5,747 nucleotides of DNA from Alistipes sp. (GCA_028691095.1 JAQUZZ010000110.1:1-5747), one strand, 5' to 3'; shown: positions 1 to 5,478, counted from the first letter of the stretch. A program made the numbers and translations. Notes: generated from the letters alone by a model not told the origin.

Positions 1-445
1 GGGCATCGGAGGCACGGGAGTCGGCCGCAATCACATCGGCCACCGCTTCAGCCTGCGAAAGATCCATCTTGCCGGCCAAAAAGGCGCGTAGGGTAAACTC
101 TCCGGGGGTGGCCATGCGCGCACCGGCAGCAATCAGCAATCGCAGGATCTCCTGCTGAATATAGGGTGAGGCATGACAGGAGATCTCCAGCATATCCTCT
201 CCGGTGTAGGAGTGAGGGGCGCGAAAGAGCGAGATCAGCACATCGTCGATCACACGCTCCTGTTCGCAGATTGTGCCGTAATGCAGGGTAAAACCCTTGG
301 AATCGGCCAAACCCTTGCCTTGTGCAGGACAAAACAAAGCGTTTCCCATCGCGATCGCTTGAGGTCCACTCACGCGAATCAACGTAATAGCCCCTCCGAT
401 GCCGGAGGCTATGGCCGTTATTGTATCGTTCGTTGTATTCACCAT
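1..445 (-). CDS. mnmE: tRNA uridine-5-carboxymethylaminomethyl(34) synthesis GTPase MnmE, N-terminal part (cut at window edge)
   Basis: Seen: an open frame of 148 codons starts at ATG 443-445 and runs off the left edge of the window, so it has no stop here. The product opens MVNTTNDTITAIASGIGGAI, followed by LIRVSG (residues 22-27), LFRAPHSYTGED (73-84), and PGEFTLRAFLAGKMDLSQAE (114-133). Known: these are hallmark motifs of the MnmE/TrmE N-terminal tetrahydrofolate-binding domain and the start of its helical domain. The full protein is usually about 450-465 residues, with an inserted GTPase domain that lies outside the window. With MnmG it modifies U34 in the anticodon of certain tRNAs in the cytoplasm. 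No other start codon fits upstream in frame, and no Shine-Dalgarno sequence is visible, as is normal for Bacteroidota. A 435-bp repeat-filled spacer separates it from mltD, so whether it has its own promoter is open; I saw no convincing one. Confidence 0.95.
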   Translation of the reverse strand, partial: MVNTTNDTITAIASGIGGAITLIRVSGPQAIAMGNALFCPAQGKGLADSKGFTLHYGTICEQERVIDDVLISLFRAPHSYTGEDMLEISCHASPYIQQEILRLLIAAGARMATPGEFTLRAFLAGKMDLSQAEAVADVIAADSRASDA

Positions 446-471
446 CTGCTTCGATTTAAGCTGCGTGTTAG

Positions 472-551
472 TTAACGGGAGTTTCACGAATTGCAAGCCC
501 TCACAAGCGATAGGAAACTATTACGTTTCCAATCCGTGAAACTCCCGTTAA
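472..551. repeat. 25-bp inverted repeat around the first repeat unit
   Basis: The left arm 472-496 (begins TTAACGGGAGTTTCACG) and the right arm 527-551 (ends CGTGAAACTCCCGTTAA) are reverse complements with two mismatches in 25 bp; the outer 17 bp are perfect. The 30-bp loop holds GGAAAC (513-518), which can instead pair with GTTTCC (525-530). The left arm precedes the tandem array and is not repeated before copies B and C, where the matching place reads differently (TATTTCATGTATTG). This gives one long foldback next to the mnmE start. It may be the end of an inserted element. Confidence 0.85.
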
Positions 552-571
552 AGGCTTTTTGCAAAAGCCTT
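551..571. other. Hairpin in repeat copy A
   Basis: AAGGCTTTT (551-559), loop TGC, AAAAGCCTT (563-571) form a perfect 9-bp stem. On the plus strand it is followed by ATCTTTCTT, which is moderately T-rich and vaguely terminator-like. On the minus strand, where the genes lie, it is followed by TAACGGG, with no T-run. A terminator role for mltD is therefore doubtful. Confidence 0.7.
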
Positions 572-592
572 ATCTTTCTTCGATAACCCCCT

Positions 593-627
593 CCCATCCT
601 CCTCCACACCGTTGGGGGAGGAGCGGG
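593..627. other. GC-rich hairpin in repeat copy A
   Basis: CCTCCTCCA (598-606) pairs with TGGGGGAGG (613-621) across a CACCGT loop. One T-G pair sits at 603/616. The stem extends through T597-A622 and, after a small internal loop, through CCC (593-595) with GGG (625-627). Confidence 0.7.
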
Positions 628-705
628 TCAGCGGTATTTCATGTATTGCGAGCCCTCACAAGCGATAGGAAACTATTACGTTTCCAATCCGTGAAACTCC
701 CGTTA

Positions 706-726
706 AAGGCTTTTTGCAAAAGCCTT
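706..726. other. Hairpin in repeat copy B
   Basis: This is the exact 155-bp copy of the 551-571 hairpin: AAGGCTTTT (706-714), loop TGC, AAAAGCCTT (718-726). It also has no T-run on the minus strand. Confidence 0.7.
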
Positions 727-747
727 ATCTTTCTTCGATAACCCCCT

Positions 748-782
748 CCCATCCTCCCCCACACCGTTGGGGGAGGAGCGGG
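748..782. other. GC-rich hairpin in repeat copy B
   Basis: CCTCCCCCA (753-761) and TGGGGGAGG (768-776) form a fully Watson-Crick 9-bp stem around CACCGT. C758 here replaces T603 of copy A, turning the G-T pair into G-C. The outer CCC/GGG extension (748-750 with 780-782) is kept. Confidence 0.7.
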
Positions 783-851
783 TCAGCGGTATTTCATGTA
801 TTGCAAGCCCCCACAAGCGACTGGAAACTGTTACGTTCCCAATCCGTGGAA

Positions 852-890
852 CTCTCGTTAAAGGCTTTTTACAAAAACCTTTAACGAGAG
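852..890 (-). terminator. Strong stem-loop containing the mltD stop codon (terminator-like, no T-run)
   Basis: CTCTCGTTAAAGG (852-864) and CCTTTAACGAGAG (878-890) are perfect 13-bp reverse complements. Inside, TTTTT (866-870) can pair with AAAAA (873-877) past a bulged C. The mltD TAA stop (881-883) lies in the upstream arm on the transcribed strand, so the last three codons and the stop are base-paired in the RNA. After the stem the minus strand reads TTCCACGG, without the U-run of a classical intrinsic terminator. It may therefore act as an RNA 3'-end stabiliser or a weak terminator. The structure is certain as sequence; the role is inferred. Confidence 0.5.
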
Positions 891-2230
891 AGCTTGAGGG
901 TTTGTCCGATTTTGAGTTTCGTACTTTTCAAATTATTCCACTGCATCAAATTGGCCACGGTCGTCCCGTTCTTGCGGGCAATGACGCCCAAGGTGTCTCC
1001 GTTCTTCACACGATAGGTCTTTGCCGGTGGAGCTTGAAAATCATCCCCCGAACGACCTCCACTTTGGGAAGAATTCGAGGAGGATGAACTGGAAGAACTG
1101 GACGGACTGGAAGAATTGGAAGAGGAAGTCGCCAACGCCAATTTCTCTTCGTTCTCGACAATCTGTTTCTCGCTCTCTTGCTCCAATTGCAGTTCCTGTG
1201 CCACAAAACGGGCAATGGACTGCTGCGGCAACACCAGCGGATAGTTCCGCACCGTGGCGGGAATTATGTCCTGCTTATATTGCGGATTGAGCAATCGCAA
1301 CAGATCCAAGGGCACATCGGTGGCGGCCTCCACCCGTTTCAGGTCGAGATGCCGCGAAACCATCACCGTATCGGTCACCAGTGGCAGGGGCGACTCAAAG
1401 GGCACAAGGCCGTAGTCGGCATGGTAGTGATAGAGGTAGGTGAGGGCTACCAAGGCCGGAATGTAGTCGCGGGTCGAAGTGGGCAGGTAGGGGTAGATAT
1501 CCCAATAGGTGGTTGCATTGGCTCCGGCACGCTGAATGGCTCGATTGACATTTCCCGGGCCGTAGTTGTAGGAGGCCAAGGCCAGCGTCCAATCCTTATA
1601 GATGGCATAGAGCTCCTTGAGATAGTGACACGCCGCACGGGTGGAGAGCATGGGATCGCGACGTTCATCGACCATCGAGGAGATCTCCAGTCCATACTGC
1701 CGACCGGTGGGCAACATAAATTGCCACAATCCGACAGCTCCCCCCGGCGAAGTGGCGATCGGGTTGAGAGCCGACTCCACCACCGGCACAAATTTCAGCT
1801 CCAGCGGCAGGTCGGCGCGCGCCAACTCCTGCTCGATCAGGGGAAAGTAATACTTTCCATAGCCCAACATCCGGCGGGTAATCGACTTATGGGTTGTGGT
1901 GTAGGCAACCAGATACTTCTTGATAATCTCGTTATAGGGGAGGTGGATCGGGCTCACGATGGCCTTGAGTCGAGGACGGCATACGGCATCGGTAATTGTC
2001 GAAATGGCGGGCAGATAGCGTGACGTATCGAGTTGCAGATACTCCTGAAGGTGCTCGGCATAGGCCGTGGCGATCTTGGCCTGCTGCCAACTGGCAATGA
2101 CCGAGTCGTAGTAGGCCGGCGTTTCGGCAATATGAAGCTGATCTTGCGGGAGGTCGGAACTCTGCTGACCGCGGAGCGAAAGGGCACAGCCCATCGGAAT
2201 CATCCAAAAGAGAAGAAGCAATCGGTTCAT
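881..2230 (-). CDS. mltD: MltD-type membrane-bound lytic transglycosylase with C-terminal LysM domain
   Basis: This 449-residue protein should cleave the MurNAc-GlcNAc bond of peptidoglycan with 1,6-anhydro ring formation, in the periplasm. Seen: a hydrophobic N-terminus (MNRLLLLFWMIPMGC) is a signal peptide, and Cys15 may be a weak lipoprotein acceptor (PMGC is an imperfect lipobox). The transglycosylase domain spans about residues 125-265: the likely catalytic Glu152 in VESALNP, then GGAVGLWQFM (163-172), YNYGPGNVNRAI (221-232) and TSTRDYIPAL (251-260). A short charged, possibly coiled segment (345-365) and a Ser/Asn-rich linker (about 368-393) lead to one LysM peptidoglycan-binding domain (405-449: YRVKNGDTLGVIARKNGTTV, ending GQTLKLSR). 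The start at 2230 is chosen because it begins the signal peptide. It lies 149 bp after the DUF5683 gene. The family identity is firm; the exact Mlt subfamily name is less so. Confidence 0.93.
   Translation of the reverse strand: MNRLLLLFWMIPMGCALSLRGQQSSDLPQDQLHIAETPAYYDSVIASWQQAKIATAYAEHLQEYLQLDTSRYLPAISTITDAVCRPRLKAIVSPIHLPYNEIIKKYLVAYTTTHKSITRRMLGYGKYYFPLIEQELARADLPLELKFVPVVESALNPIATSPGGAVGLWQFMLPTGRQYGLEISSMVDERRDPMLSTRAACHYLKELYAIYKDWTLALASYNYGPGNVNRAIQRAGANATTYWDIYPYLPTSTRDYIPALVALTYLYHYHADYGLVPFESPLPLVTDTVMVSRHLDLKRVEAATDVPLDLLRLLNPQYKQDIIPATVRNYPLVLPQQSIARFVAQELQLEQESEKQIVENEEKLALATSSSNSSSPSSSSSSSSSNSSQSGGRSGDDFQAPPAKTYRVKNGDTLGVIARKNGTTVANLMQWNNLKSTKLKIGQTLKLSR
1061..1126 (-). repeat. 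Serine-rich linker with 9-bp short tandem repeats inside mltD
   Basis: This stretch encodes residues 369-390 of the transglycosylase, nearly all Ser with a few Asn. On the coding strand it is built from variants of TCTTCCAGT (TCTTCCAGT, CCGTCCAGT, TCTTCCAGT) flanked by two AATTCTTCC. The unit is a multiple of three, so gain or loss of copies would keep the frame and change only linker length. Mixed TCC/TCT/AGT/TCA codons suggest the tract is kept as protein rather than being a fresh microsatellite. Confidence 0.7.
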
Positions 2231-2379
2231 AACGGATATAGATCGTGGGTTGATATCGTAGTTTTAACGTCAGTTTCGCTCCTTGTAGAAAAAGGGATGA
2301 ACGCCTCTCTTCCGTTCCTTTCCCAACGGGCTGGAGAAGAGGGTGAAACGGATCCGAGGCAGGACGCGAAGTCGGTCGC
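2231..2379. other. Spacer between the DUF5683 gene and mltD, with a weak stem-loop
   Basis: No ORF was found in these 149 bp. CCTCT (2304-2308) and AGAGG (2338-2342) enclose an inner CCGTT (2312-2316)/AACGG (2325-2329) stem, giving an interrupted foldback. On the minus strand a CCCTTTTTCT stretch lies about 15 nt after it, so weak termination after the DUF5683 gene is possible. I saw no clear TAnnTTTG-type promoter for mltD. Confidence 0.35.
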
Positions 2380-3507
2380 TTAAAAATTCATCCGGAACGC
2401 CACACCCAATCCATTGACCGAACTGGTACGCATCGTGTACATCTGCACCATCGTCGGCTCAAGGGTCATGGAGAGGTCGTCGCTGATGTCGTAATCCTTC
2501 ATGTGAGCATCCACGTGGGCATCAATGATATTCAGGATATAGAGTCCTGCCGTGATGATGATACACAGGTCGCGGTTGCGTCGATAGTTGTCCTTCAGCT
2601 TCTTCAGATAAGAGGCCTCATAGCGGCCATTAAACTCATCCACCGTATTTGGATCACCGTCGGTCGCCAAGTCGTATGCCAATTTGAAGCGTTCGTAACC
2701 CCGATTGTTGAAATCAATCGTGTAGCCCATCGTGGCTATACCCCCCAGCACAATCGGAACTTTCCAATAGCTCTTATTGTAGATCTGGCCGGCTCCCGGG
2801 CAGATCGTAGAGAGCGTGGTCGCCTTCTTGATGCTATTCACCGGCCCTTTGTAGTTGAGGGCTGCATCCCCGATGAAATAGAGGTAGCTACCGATGGCTC
2901 CTACAAAGAGCAGCGTGCGCGCCGTGTTGTGACGGATCATCGGCCCCTCGACCGGATCCAACTCCTCCTGAGTGGCATTCTTCCGTTTCAGAGCGTCATA
3001 CTGGGAGCGATACTCCCGATATTTGCTATTCTGCTGAAACGCAAAGTAAGCGGCCGTACCGACCGTGCCATAGAGCAACGGAATCTTCCAGGCCTGCTTG
3101 TTGTAGAGCTGTCCGAATCCCGGAGCAATGGCCGAAAAGGCACAGACGCGCGAGATGGGAATCGTATCCCGAAACAGACGGCTATACCGCACGGTCACCG
3201 TATCCCGATCAAGACGCGCCTGTCGACGACGTTCGCGAGGGGTGGTGGTGGTGTCCATCGCCAGTGGCGTCAGGGACAAGGCCTTGAGGGTTGCCGAGTC
3301 GCGCTGCAACGAATCCTTGGCCAACGAGTCGGTCACGGGTGGGGTGAGCGTATGGCGCAATCCGCCCTCGATGCGGTAACGGGTCGAGGGATCCTGAGCC
3401 GACACCGGCTCACTCCCCATGCTCCATAAAAACATAAAAACGGCAATCCATACCGTTGTACTACAAAGCCCTCGAAGAGGGTATATGTGCTCCATAAAGC
3501 ATCTCAT
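2380..3507 (-). CDS. DUF5683-family envelope protein with an internal domain duplication
   Basis: This 375-residue protein has no known biochemical function. Seen: an N-terminal signal peptide (hydrophobic about 15-30, likely cleavage near PVSA-QDP at 37/38), a Thr/Ser/Arg-rich variable stretch (40-118), then two similar units. Unit 1 (about 119-220) has PGFGQLYNKQAWKIP at 129-143. Unit 2 (about 226-345) has PGAGQIYNKSYWKVP at 237-251. Each is followed by a hydrophobic segment, a Tyr-rich amphipathic stretch, and an R-D/T-L hydrophobic segment. The end carries DNYRRNRDLCII (306-317) and DYDISDDLSM (338-347), which match the single-copy Bacteroides homologues as I remember them. The protein ends in FRMNF. 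M5 (codon at 3493-3495) is an alternative start. The gene sits 60 bp after parB, and this placement next to parAB is common in Bacteroidales, but a segregation role is unproven. Confidence 0.85.
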   Translation of the reverse strand: MRCFMEHIYPLRGLCSTTVWIAVFMFLWSMGSEPVSAQDPSTRYRIEGGLRHTLTPPVTDSLAKDSLQRDSATLKALSLTPLAMDTTTTPRERRRQARLDRDTVTVRYSRLFRDTIPISRVCAFSAIAPGFGQLYNKQAWKIPLLYGTVGTAAYFAFQQNSKYREYRSQYDALKRKNATQEELDPVEGPMIRHNTARTLLFVGAIGSYLYFIGDAALNYKGPVNSIKKATTLSTICPGAGQIYNKSYWKVPIVLGGIATMGYTIDFNNRGYERFKLAYDLATDGDPNTVDEFNGRYEASYLKKLKDNYRRNRDLCIIITAGLYILNIIDAHVDAHMKDYDISDDLSMTLEPTMVQMYTMRTSSVNGLGVAFRMNF

Positions 3508-3567
3508 GCCTTAGCTGTTTACGGCGGCCAACGATTTCCGCTCCGCGGGCCGCTGCTTTAGGGGAGG
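3508..3567. other. parB-DUF5683 gene spacer with a GC-only stem
   Basis: GCGGCC (3524-3529) and GGCCGC (3548-3553) can pair around an 18-nt loop. On the minus strand TAAACAGC follows, not a T-run. It may slow or partly end transcription between parB and the next gene. The evidence is only the inverted repeat. Confidence 0.35.
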
Positions 3568-4440
3568 TTAGCGTTCGAACGTACTAAACTTGCGTACGAA
3601 TTGCTCGATCTGTTCGTCCGAATCGAATCCGATAACGATCTTTCCTCCTCCTTTATTGTTCTTTTTGATACTGATCTCCTGGGTAAAGAAACGTTCCAGA
3701 TGATCGACTAAACGGCTGTAACTCTCCGGAAACTCTTTTTCTTCGGGCATCGACTCCTGTGCGACGTGCTGACGCTGCACCAACTCCTCCACCTGACGTA
3801 CCGAGAGCGATCGTTTGAGGATTCGCTTGAGAAGTGCCAACTGTTGGGTTTCGGAGGTGAGTCCGGCCAAGGCACGGGGGTGCCCCATCGAGATGAGATC
3901 TTCACGCAGTGCCAGCTGCACCTCACCGGGCAATCGCAACAATCGCATATAGTTGGCCACCGTCGAGCGTTTCTTGCCTACCCGATCGGCCAAAACGTCT
4001 TGGGTCAGGCTGCACTCGTCCACAAGGCGTTGCAAACTCAGTGCCACCTCCATTGCGTTGAGATCCTGCCGCTGGATGTTCTCCACCAAGGCCATCTCCA
4101 ACAACGCCTGGTCGTCCACCTCGCGGATATAGGCCGGAATGCTCTCCAAACCCGCCATCTGCGAAGCTCTCCAACGTCGCTCCCCGCTCACGATCTTGAA
4201 ATTCTCAGCCTCACGCTTGACGGTGATGGGCTGAATCACTCCCAAGGCACGAATCGAGTCGGCCAGTTCGGACAGAGCCTCCTCGGGAAACAACGTACGA
4301 GGTTGACGAGGATTGGGAACAATCCGCGCAATTTCGATCTCCTCAAAAGTTGTATTCTTACTCTTTTCGGGAAGTGCCGTCCCCTCGATTTCAAAGATGG
4401 CTCCTAATCCTCTTCCGAGTCCTTTCGCTTTGGGATTCAT
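3568..4440 (-). CDS. parB: Chromosome-partitioning protein ParB (Spo0J family)
   Basis: This 290-residue protein should bind parS sites near the replication origin, load as a CTP-dependent sliding clamp, and stimulate ParA. Seen, in order: the N-terminal KGLGRGLGAIF (6-16), typical of the ParA-activating tail; NPRQPR (43-48); GERRWRA (86-92), the CTP-binding arginine-rich motif; and ALVENIQRQDLNAMEVA (117-133). Next comes the helix-turn-helix, LTQDVLADRVGKKRSTVANY (145-164) continuing to LRLP. Then a linker with SVRQVEELVQ (213-222), and a C-terminal dimerisation region ending KFSTFER, preceded by a lysine/glycine-rich KKNNKGGGK. All core motifs are intact and the length is usual. It starts 11 bp after parA ends, so the two share a transcript. 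No perfect parS (TGTTTCACGTGAAACA) lies in the window. Confidence 0.97.
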   Translation of the reverse strand: MNPKAKGLGRGLGAIFEIEGTALPEKSKNTTFEEIEIARIVPNPRQPRTLFPEEALSELADSIRALGVIQPITVKREAENFKIVSGERRWRASQMAGLESIPAYIREVDDQALLEMALVENIQRQDLNAMEVALSLQRLVDECSLTQDVLADRVGKKRSTVANYMRLLRLPGEVQLALREDLISMGHPRALAGLTSETQQLALLKRILKRSLSVRQVEELVQRQHVAQESMPEEKEFPESYSRLVDHLERFFTQEISIKKNNKGGGKIVIGFDSDEQIEQFVRKFSTFER

Positions 4441-4451
4441 ATCAGTCGGTG

Positions 4452-5216
4452 TTAACGCTTATTCTTTTTGATAAACTCTTTGGCCAAATTCAGGTAGTTG
4501 ATGCTGCCCGTGGAGGTGGCATCGTACAGCAAAGCCGGCTTCCCGAAACTGGGAGCCTCGCTCAGGCGGATATTCCGCTGAATGATCGTCTTGAACGCCA
4601 AATCGCCAAAGTGCTCCTGCACCTCTCCCACCACCTGGTTGGCCAAACGAAGCCGCGAGTCGTACATGGTCAGCAGAAAACCTTCGATCTCCAATCCGGG
4701 GTTGAGCTTGGCTTGGGTCATCTTGATCGTATTGAGCAGTTTGCCCAAACCCTCCAAGGCGAAATATTCGCATTGCACCGGGATCAACACGCTGTCTGAG
4801 GCCACCAGCGCATTGAGCGTAAGCAGACCCAAAGAGGGCGAGCAGTCGATCAAGATAAAATCGTAACGATCGCGCAACGGATCCAAAATCGACTTCATCC
4901 GTTTCTGTCCATCCTCGATCTCCAACAGTTCGGTCTCGGCACCCACCAAATTGATATTGGAGGGCAAAATATCCAACTTCTTGACCTCCGAACTCTGCAC
5001 GATGATCTGTTCGGCCTGTGCGCTGCCCGTGATGCAGTCATAGATGCCCTGTCCGTTGATATCCAACCCCAGACCCGAAGTCGCATTGGCCTGCGGATCA
5101 GCATCGACCAGCAAGATCCGTTTGCCTAATACCGCCATACTGGCGGAGAGATTGATGGCGGTCGTGGTTTTGCCCACCCCACCTTTTTGGTTGGCCAGTG
5201 CTACAATTTTACCCAT
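4452..5216 (-). CDS. parA: Chromosome-partitioning ATPase ParA (Soj family)
   Basis: This 254-residue protein is a deviant-Walker ATPase that dimerises on ATP, binds nucleoid DNA non-specifically and moves ParB-parS complexes. Seen: the deviant Walker A KGGVGKTT (11-18, signature Lys11 and catalytic Lys16), the Walker A' LLVDADPQ (35-42, Asp40), Walker B FILIDCSPSLG (120-130, Asp124), and the C-terminal RNIRLSEAPSFGKP (214-227), which carries DNA-binding basic residues. The length fits chromosomal Soj-type ParA; it lacks the N-terminal HTH domain of plasmid P1-type ParA. The start at 5216 gives MGKIVALANQKGG, the family's usual opening. It is preceded by AAGAGAAAAAT, not a clear Shine-Dalgarno. 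The upstream leader contains the tandem 72-bp repeat and may carry its promoter. Confidence 0.98.
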   Translation of the reverse strand: MGKIVALANQKGGVGKTTTAINLSASMAVLGKRILLVDADPQANATSGLGLDINGQGIYDCITGSAQAEQIIVQSSEVKKLDILPSNINLVGAETELLEIEDGQKRMKSILDPLRDRYDFILIDCSPSLGLLTLNALVASDSVLIPVQCEYFALEGLGKLLNTIKMTQAKLNPGLEIEGFLLTMYDSRLRLANQVVGEVQEHFGDLAFKTIIQRNIRLSEAPSFGKPALLYDATSTGSINYLNLAKEFIKKNKR

Positions 5217-5228
5217 ATTTTTCTCTTA

Positions 5229-5283
5229 AGCACAACGTGCTATTTATTAGCAATCAACACATCGGTATATCAAGCATATACCG
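5229..5283. other. Competing hairpins in 72-bp repeat copy 1
   Basis: AGCAC (5229-5233) can pair with GTGCT (5237-5241), or TGCTA (5238-5242) can pair with TAGCA (5248-5252). The two share four bases and exclude each other. A third, separate stem is perfect: CGGTATAT (5263-5270), loop CAAGC, ATATACCG (5276-5283). Confidence 0.6.
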
Positions 5284-5300
5284 TGAAGAAAAGGCTCTTA

Positions 5301-5356
5301 AGCACAACGTGCTATTTTATTAGCAATCCATATATCGGTATATCAAGCATATATCG
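5301..5356. other. Competing hairpins in 72-bp repeat copy 2
   Basis: The same layout is kept: AGCAC (5301-5305)/GTGCT (5309-5313) against TGCTA (5310-5314)/TAGCA (5321-5325). CGGTATAT (5336-5343) pairs with ATATATCG (5349-5356), with one changed pair that is G-U on plus-strand RNA and A-C on minus-strand RNA. Confidence 0.55.
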
Positions 5357-5372
5357 TGAAGCGAGGGCTCAA
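5344..5372 (-). promoter_or_regulatory. Possible Bacteroidota-type promoter for parAB
   Basis: On the minus strand, TTG (5370-5372) is followed after 18 nt by TATGCTTG (5344-5351), which matches the Bacteroidota -7 consensus TAnnTTTG except for one base; the spacing fits the TTG-N17-23 rule. It is directed at parA, and its -7 box lies in repeat copy 2. Copy 1 has the same -7-like box but no TTG at a suitable distance. This rests only on a short motif. Confidence 0.25.
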
Positions 5373-5428
5373 TCCTTCTTTTCGGTCACTTCGTATCGAC
5401 GCTGTATCTTGCGCTTCTCTTCGCCCAT
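5369..5428 (-). CDS. Possible tiny ORF, or the decayed 3' end of a gene
   Basis: The frame encodes MGEEKRKIQRRYEVTEKKD and ends at TGA (5369-5371), immediately next to the 72-bp repeat. It stays open upstream to a TAA at 5486-5488, without another standard start. The charged composition looks more protein-like than the overlapping frame. It is offset by -1 relative to the 5386-5478 ORF, so together they could be one frameshifted small gene. No homology is recognised. Confidence 0.2.
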   Translation of the reverse strand: MGEEKRKIQRRYEVTEKKD

Positions 5429-5478
5429 AGCCTTATGCGTACACCCAACCCAATCACAAAATAATCCAAGGCGTCCAT
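5386..5478 (-). CDS. Possible tiny ORF of 30 codons upstream of parA
   Basis: ATG at 5476-5478 opens MDALDYFVIGLG, with a short hydrophobic stretch, followed by a basic tail ending YSVDTK before TGA (5386-5388). I recognise no family. It overlaps the ORF at 5369-5428 in another frame. It could be a small protein, the 5' half of a frameshifted gene, or chance. Confidence 0.2.
   Translation of the reverse strand: MDALDYFVIGLGVRIRLWAKRSARYSVDTK

Larger units (their letters stand above)
491..880. repeat. 155-bp tandem repeat, about 2.5 copies, filling the mltD-mnmE spacer
   Basis: Units start at 491, 646 and 801, each opening TTGCAAGCCC or TTGCGAGCCC, with an exact 155-bp period. Copy A (491-645) and copy B (646-800) differ at only about two positions (495 versus 650, and 603 versus 758). 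Copy C (801-880) is cut short and differs at about nine of 80 positions, so it is the older or less homogenised copy. It ends where the mltD stop codon begins. Every full unit contains a GGAAAC/GTTTCC inverted repeat, an AAGGCTTTT/AAAAGCCTT hairpin and a GC-rich CCTCC/GGAGG hairpin. Small open frames exist inside the array, but they simply read through the repeats and show no protein-like features. The near identity of A and B suggests recent duplication or gene conversion. I do not recognise the unit as a named element. Confidence 0.93.
5223..5367. repeat. Tandem 72-bp repeat, two copies, directly upstream of parA
   Basis: Copy 1 (5223-5294) and copy 2 (5295-5367) both begin CTCTTAAGCACAACGTGCTA and end near GGCT. 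They differ by about eight substitutions and one indel. The indel (TTTAT versus TTTTAT) falls in a predicted hairpin loop. Each copy contains AGCAC/GTGCT, TGCTA/TAGCA and CGGTATAT/ATATACCG inverted repeats. The array ends 6 bp before the parA start, so it would form most of the parA leader if transcription begins upstream. I do not recognise the unit. Confidence 0.9.

Noticed and set aside
482..696. parS site
   Set aside because: Only separated half sites (TTTCACG, CGTGAAA) occur; no contiguous 16-bp palindrome like TGTTTCACGTGAAACA was found.
491..880. CRISPR array
   Set aside because: The period is 155 bp with nearly the whole unit repeated; there are no short repeats with unique spacers and no cas genes.
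446..880. Insertion sequence or MITE
   Set aside because: There is no transposase and no clear target-site duplication; the inverted repeat flanks only part of one unit. A decayed non-autonomous element stays possible but unsupported.
559..1087. Plus-strand open frames through the 155-bp repeats and into the mltD 3' end
   Set aside because: They merely read through the repeated DNA and then antisense to mltD. The translations are Pro/Arg/Ser-rich, similar to each other only because the DNA repeats, and have no domain features.
1178..2023. 281-codon plus-strand open frame
   Set aside because: It lies wholly antisense to the well-supported mltD gene; the product is rich in Gly, His, Arg and Gln with no recognisable motif.
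2503..3429. 308-codon plus-strand open frame
   Set aside because: It is antisense to the DUF5683 gene, which has a signal peptide and family motifs. The antisense product shows none.
3766..4407. 213-codon plus-strand open frame
   Set aside because: It is antisense to parB, whose motifs are complete, and its Leu/Gln/His-rich product resembles a typical shadow.
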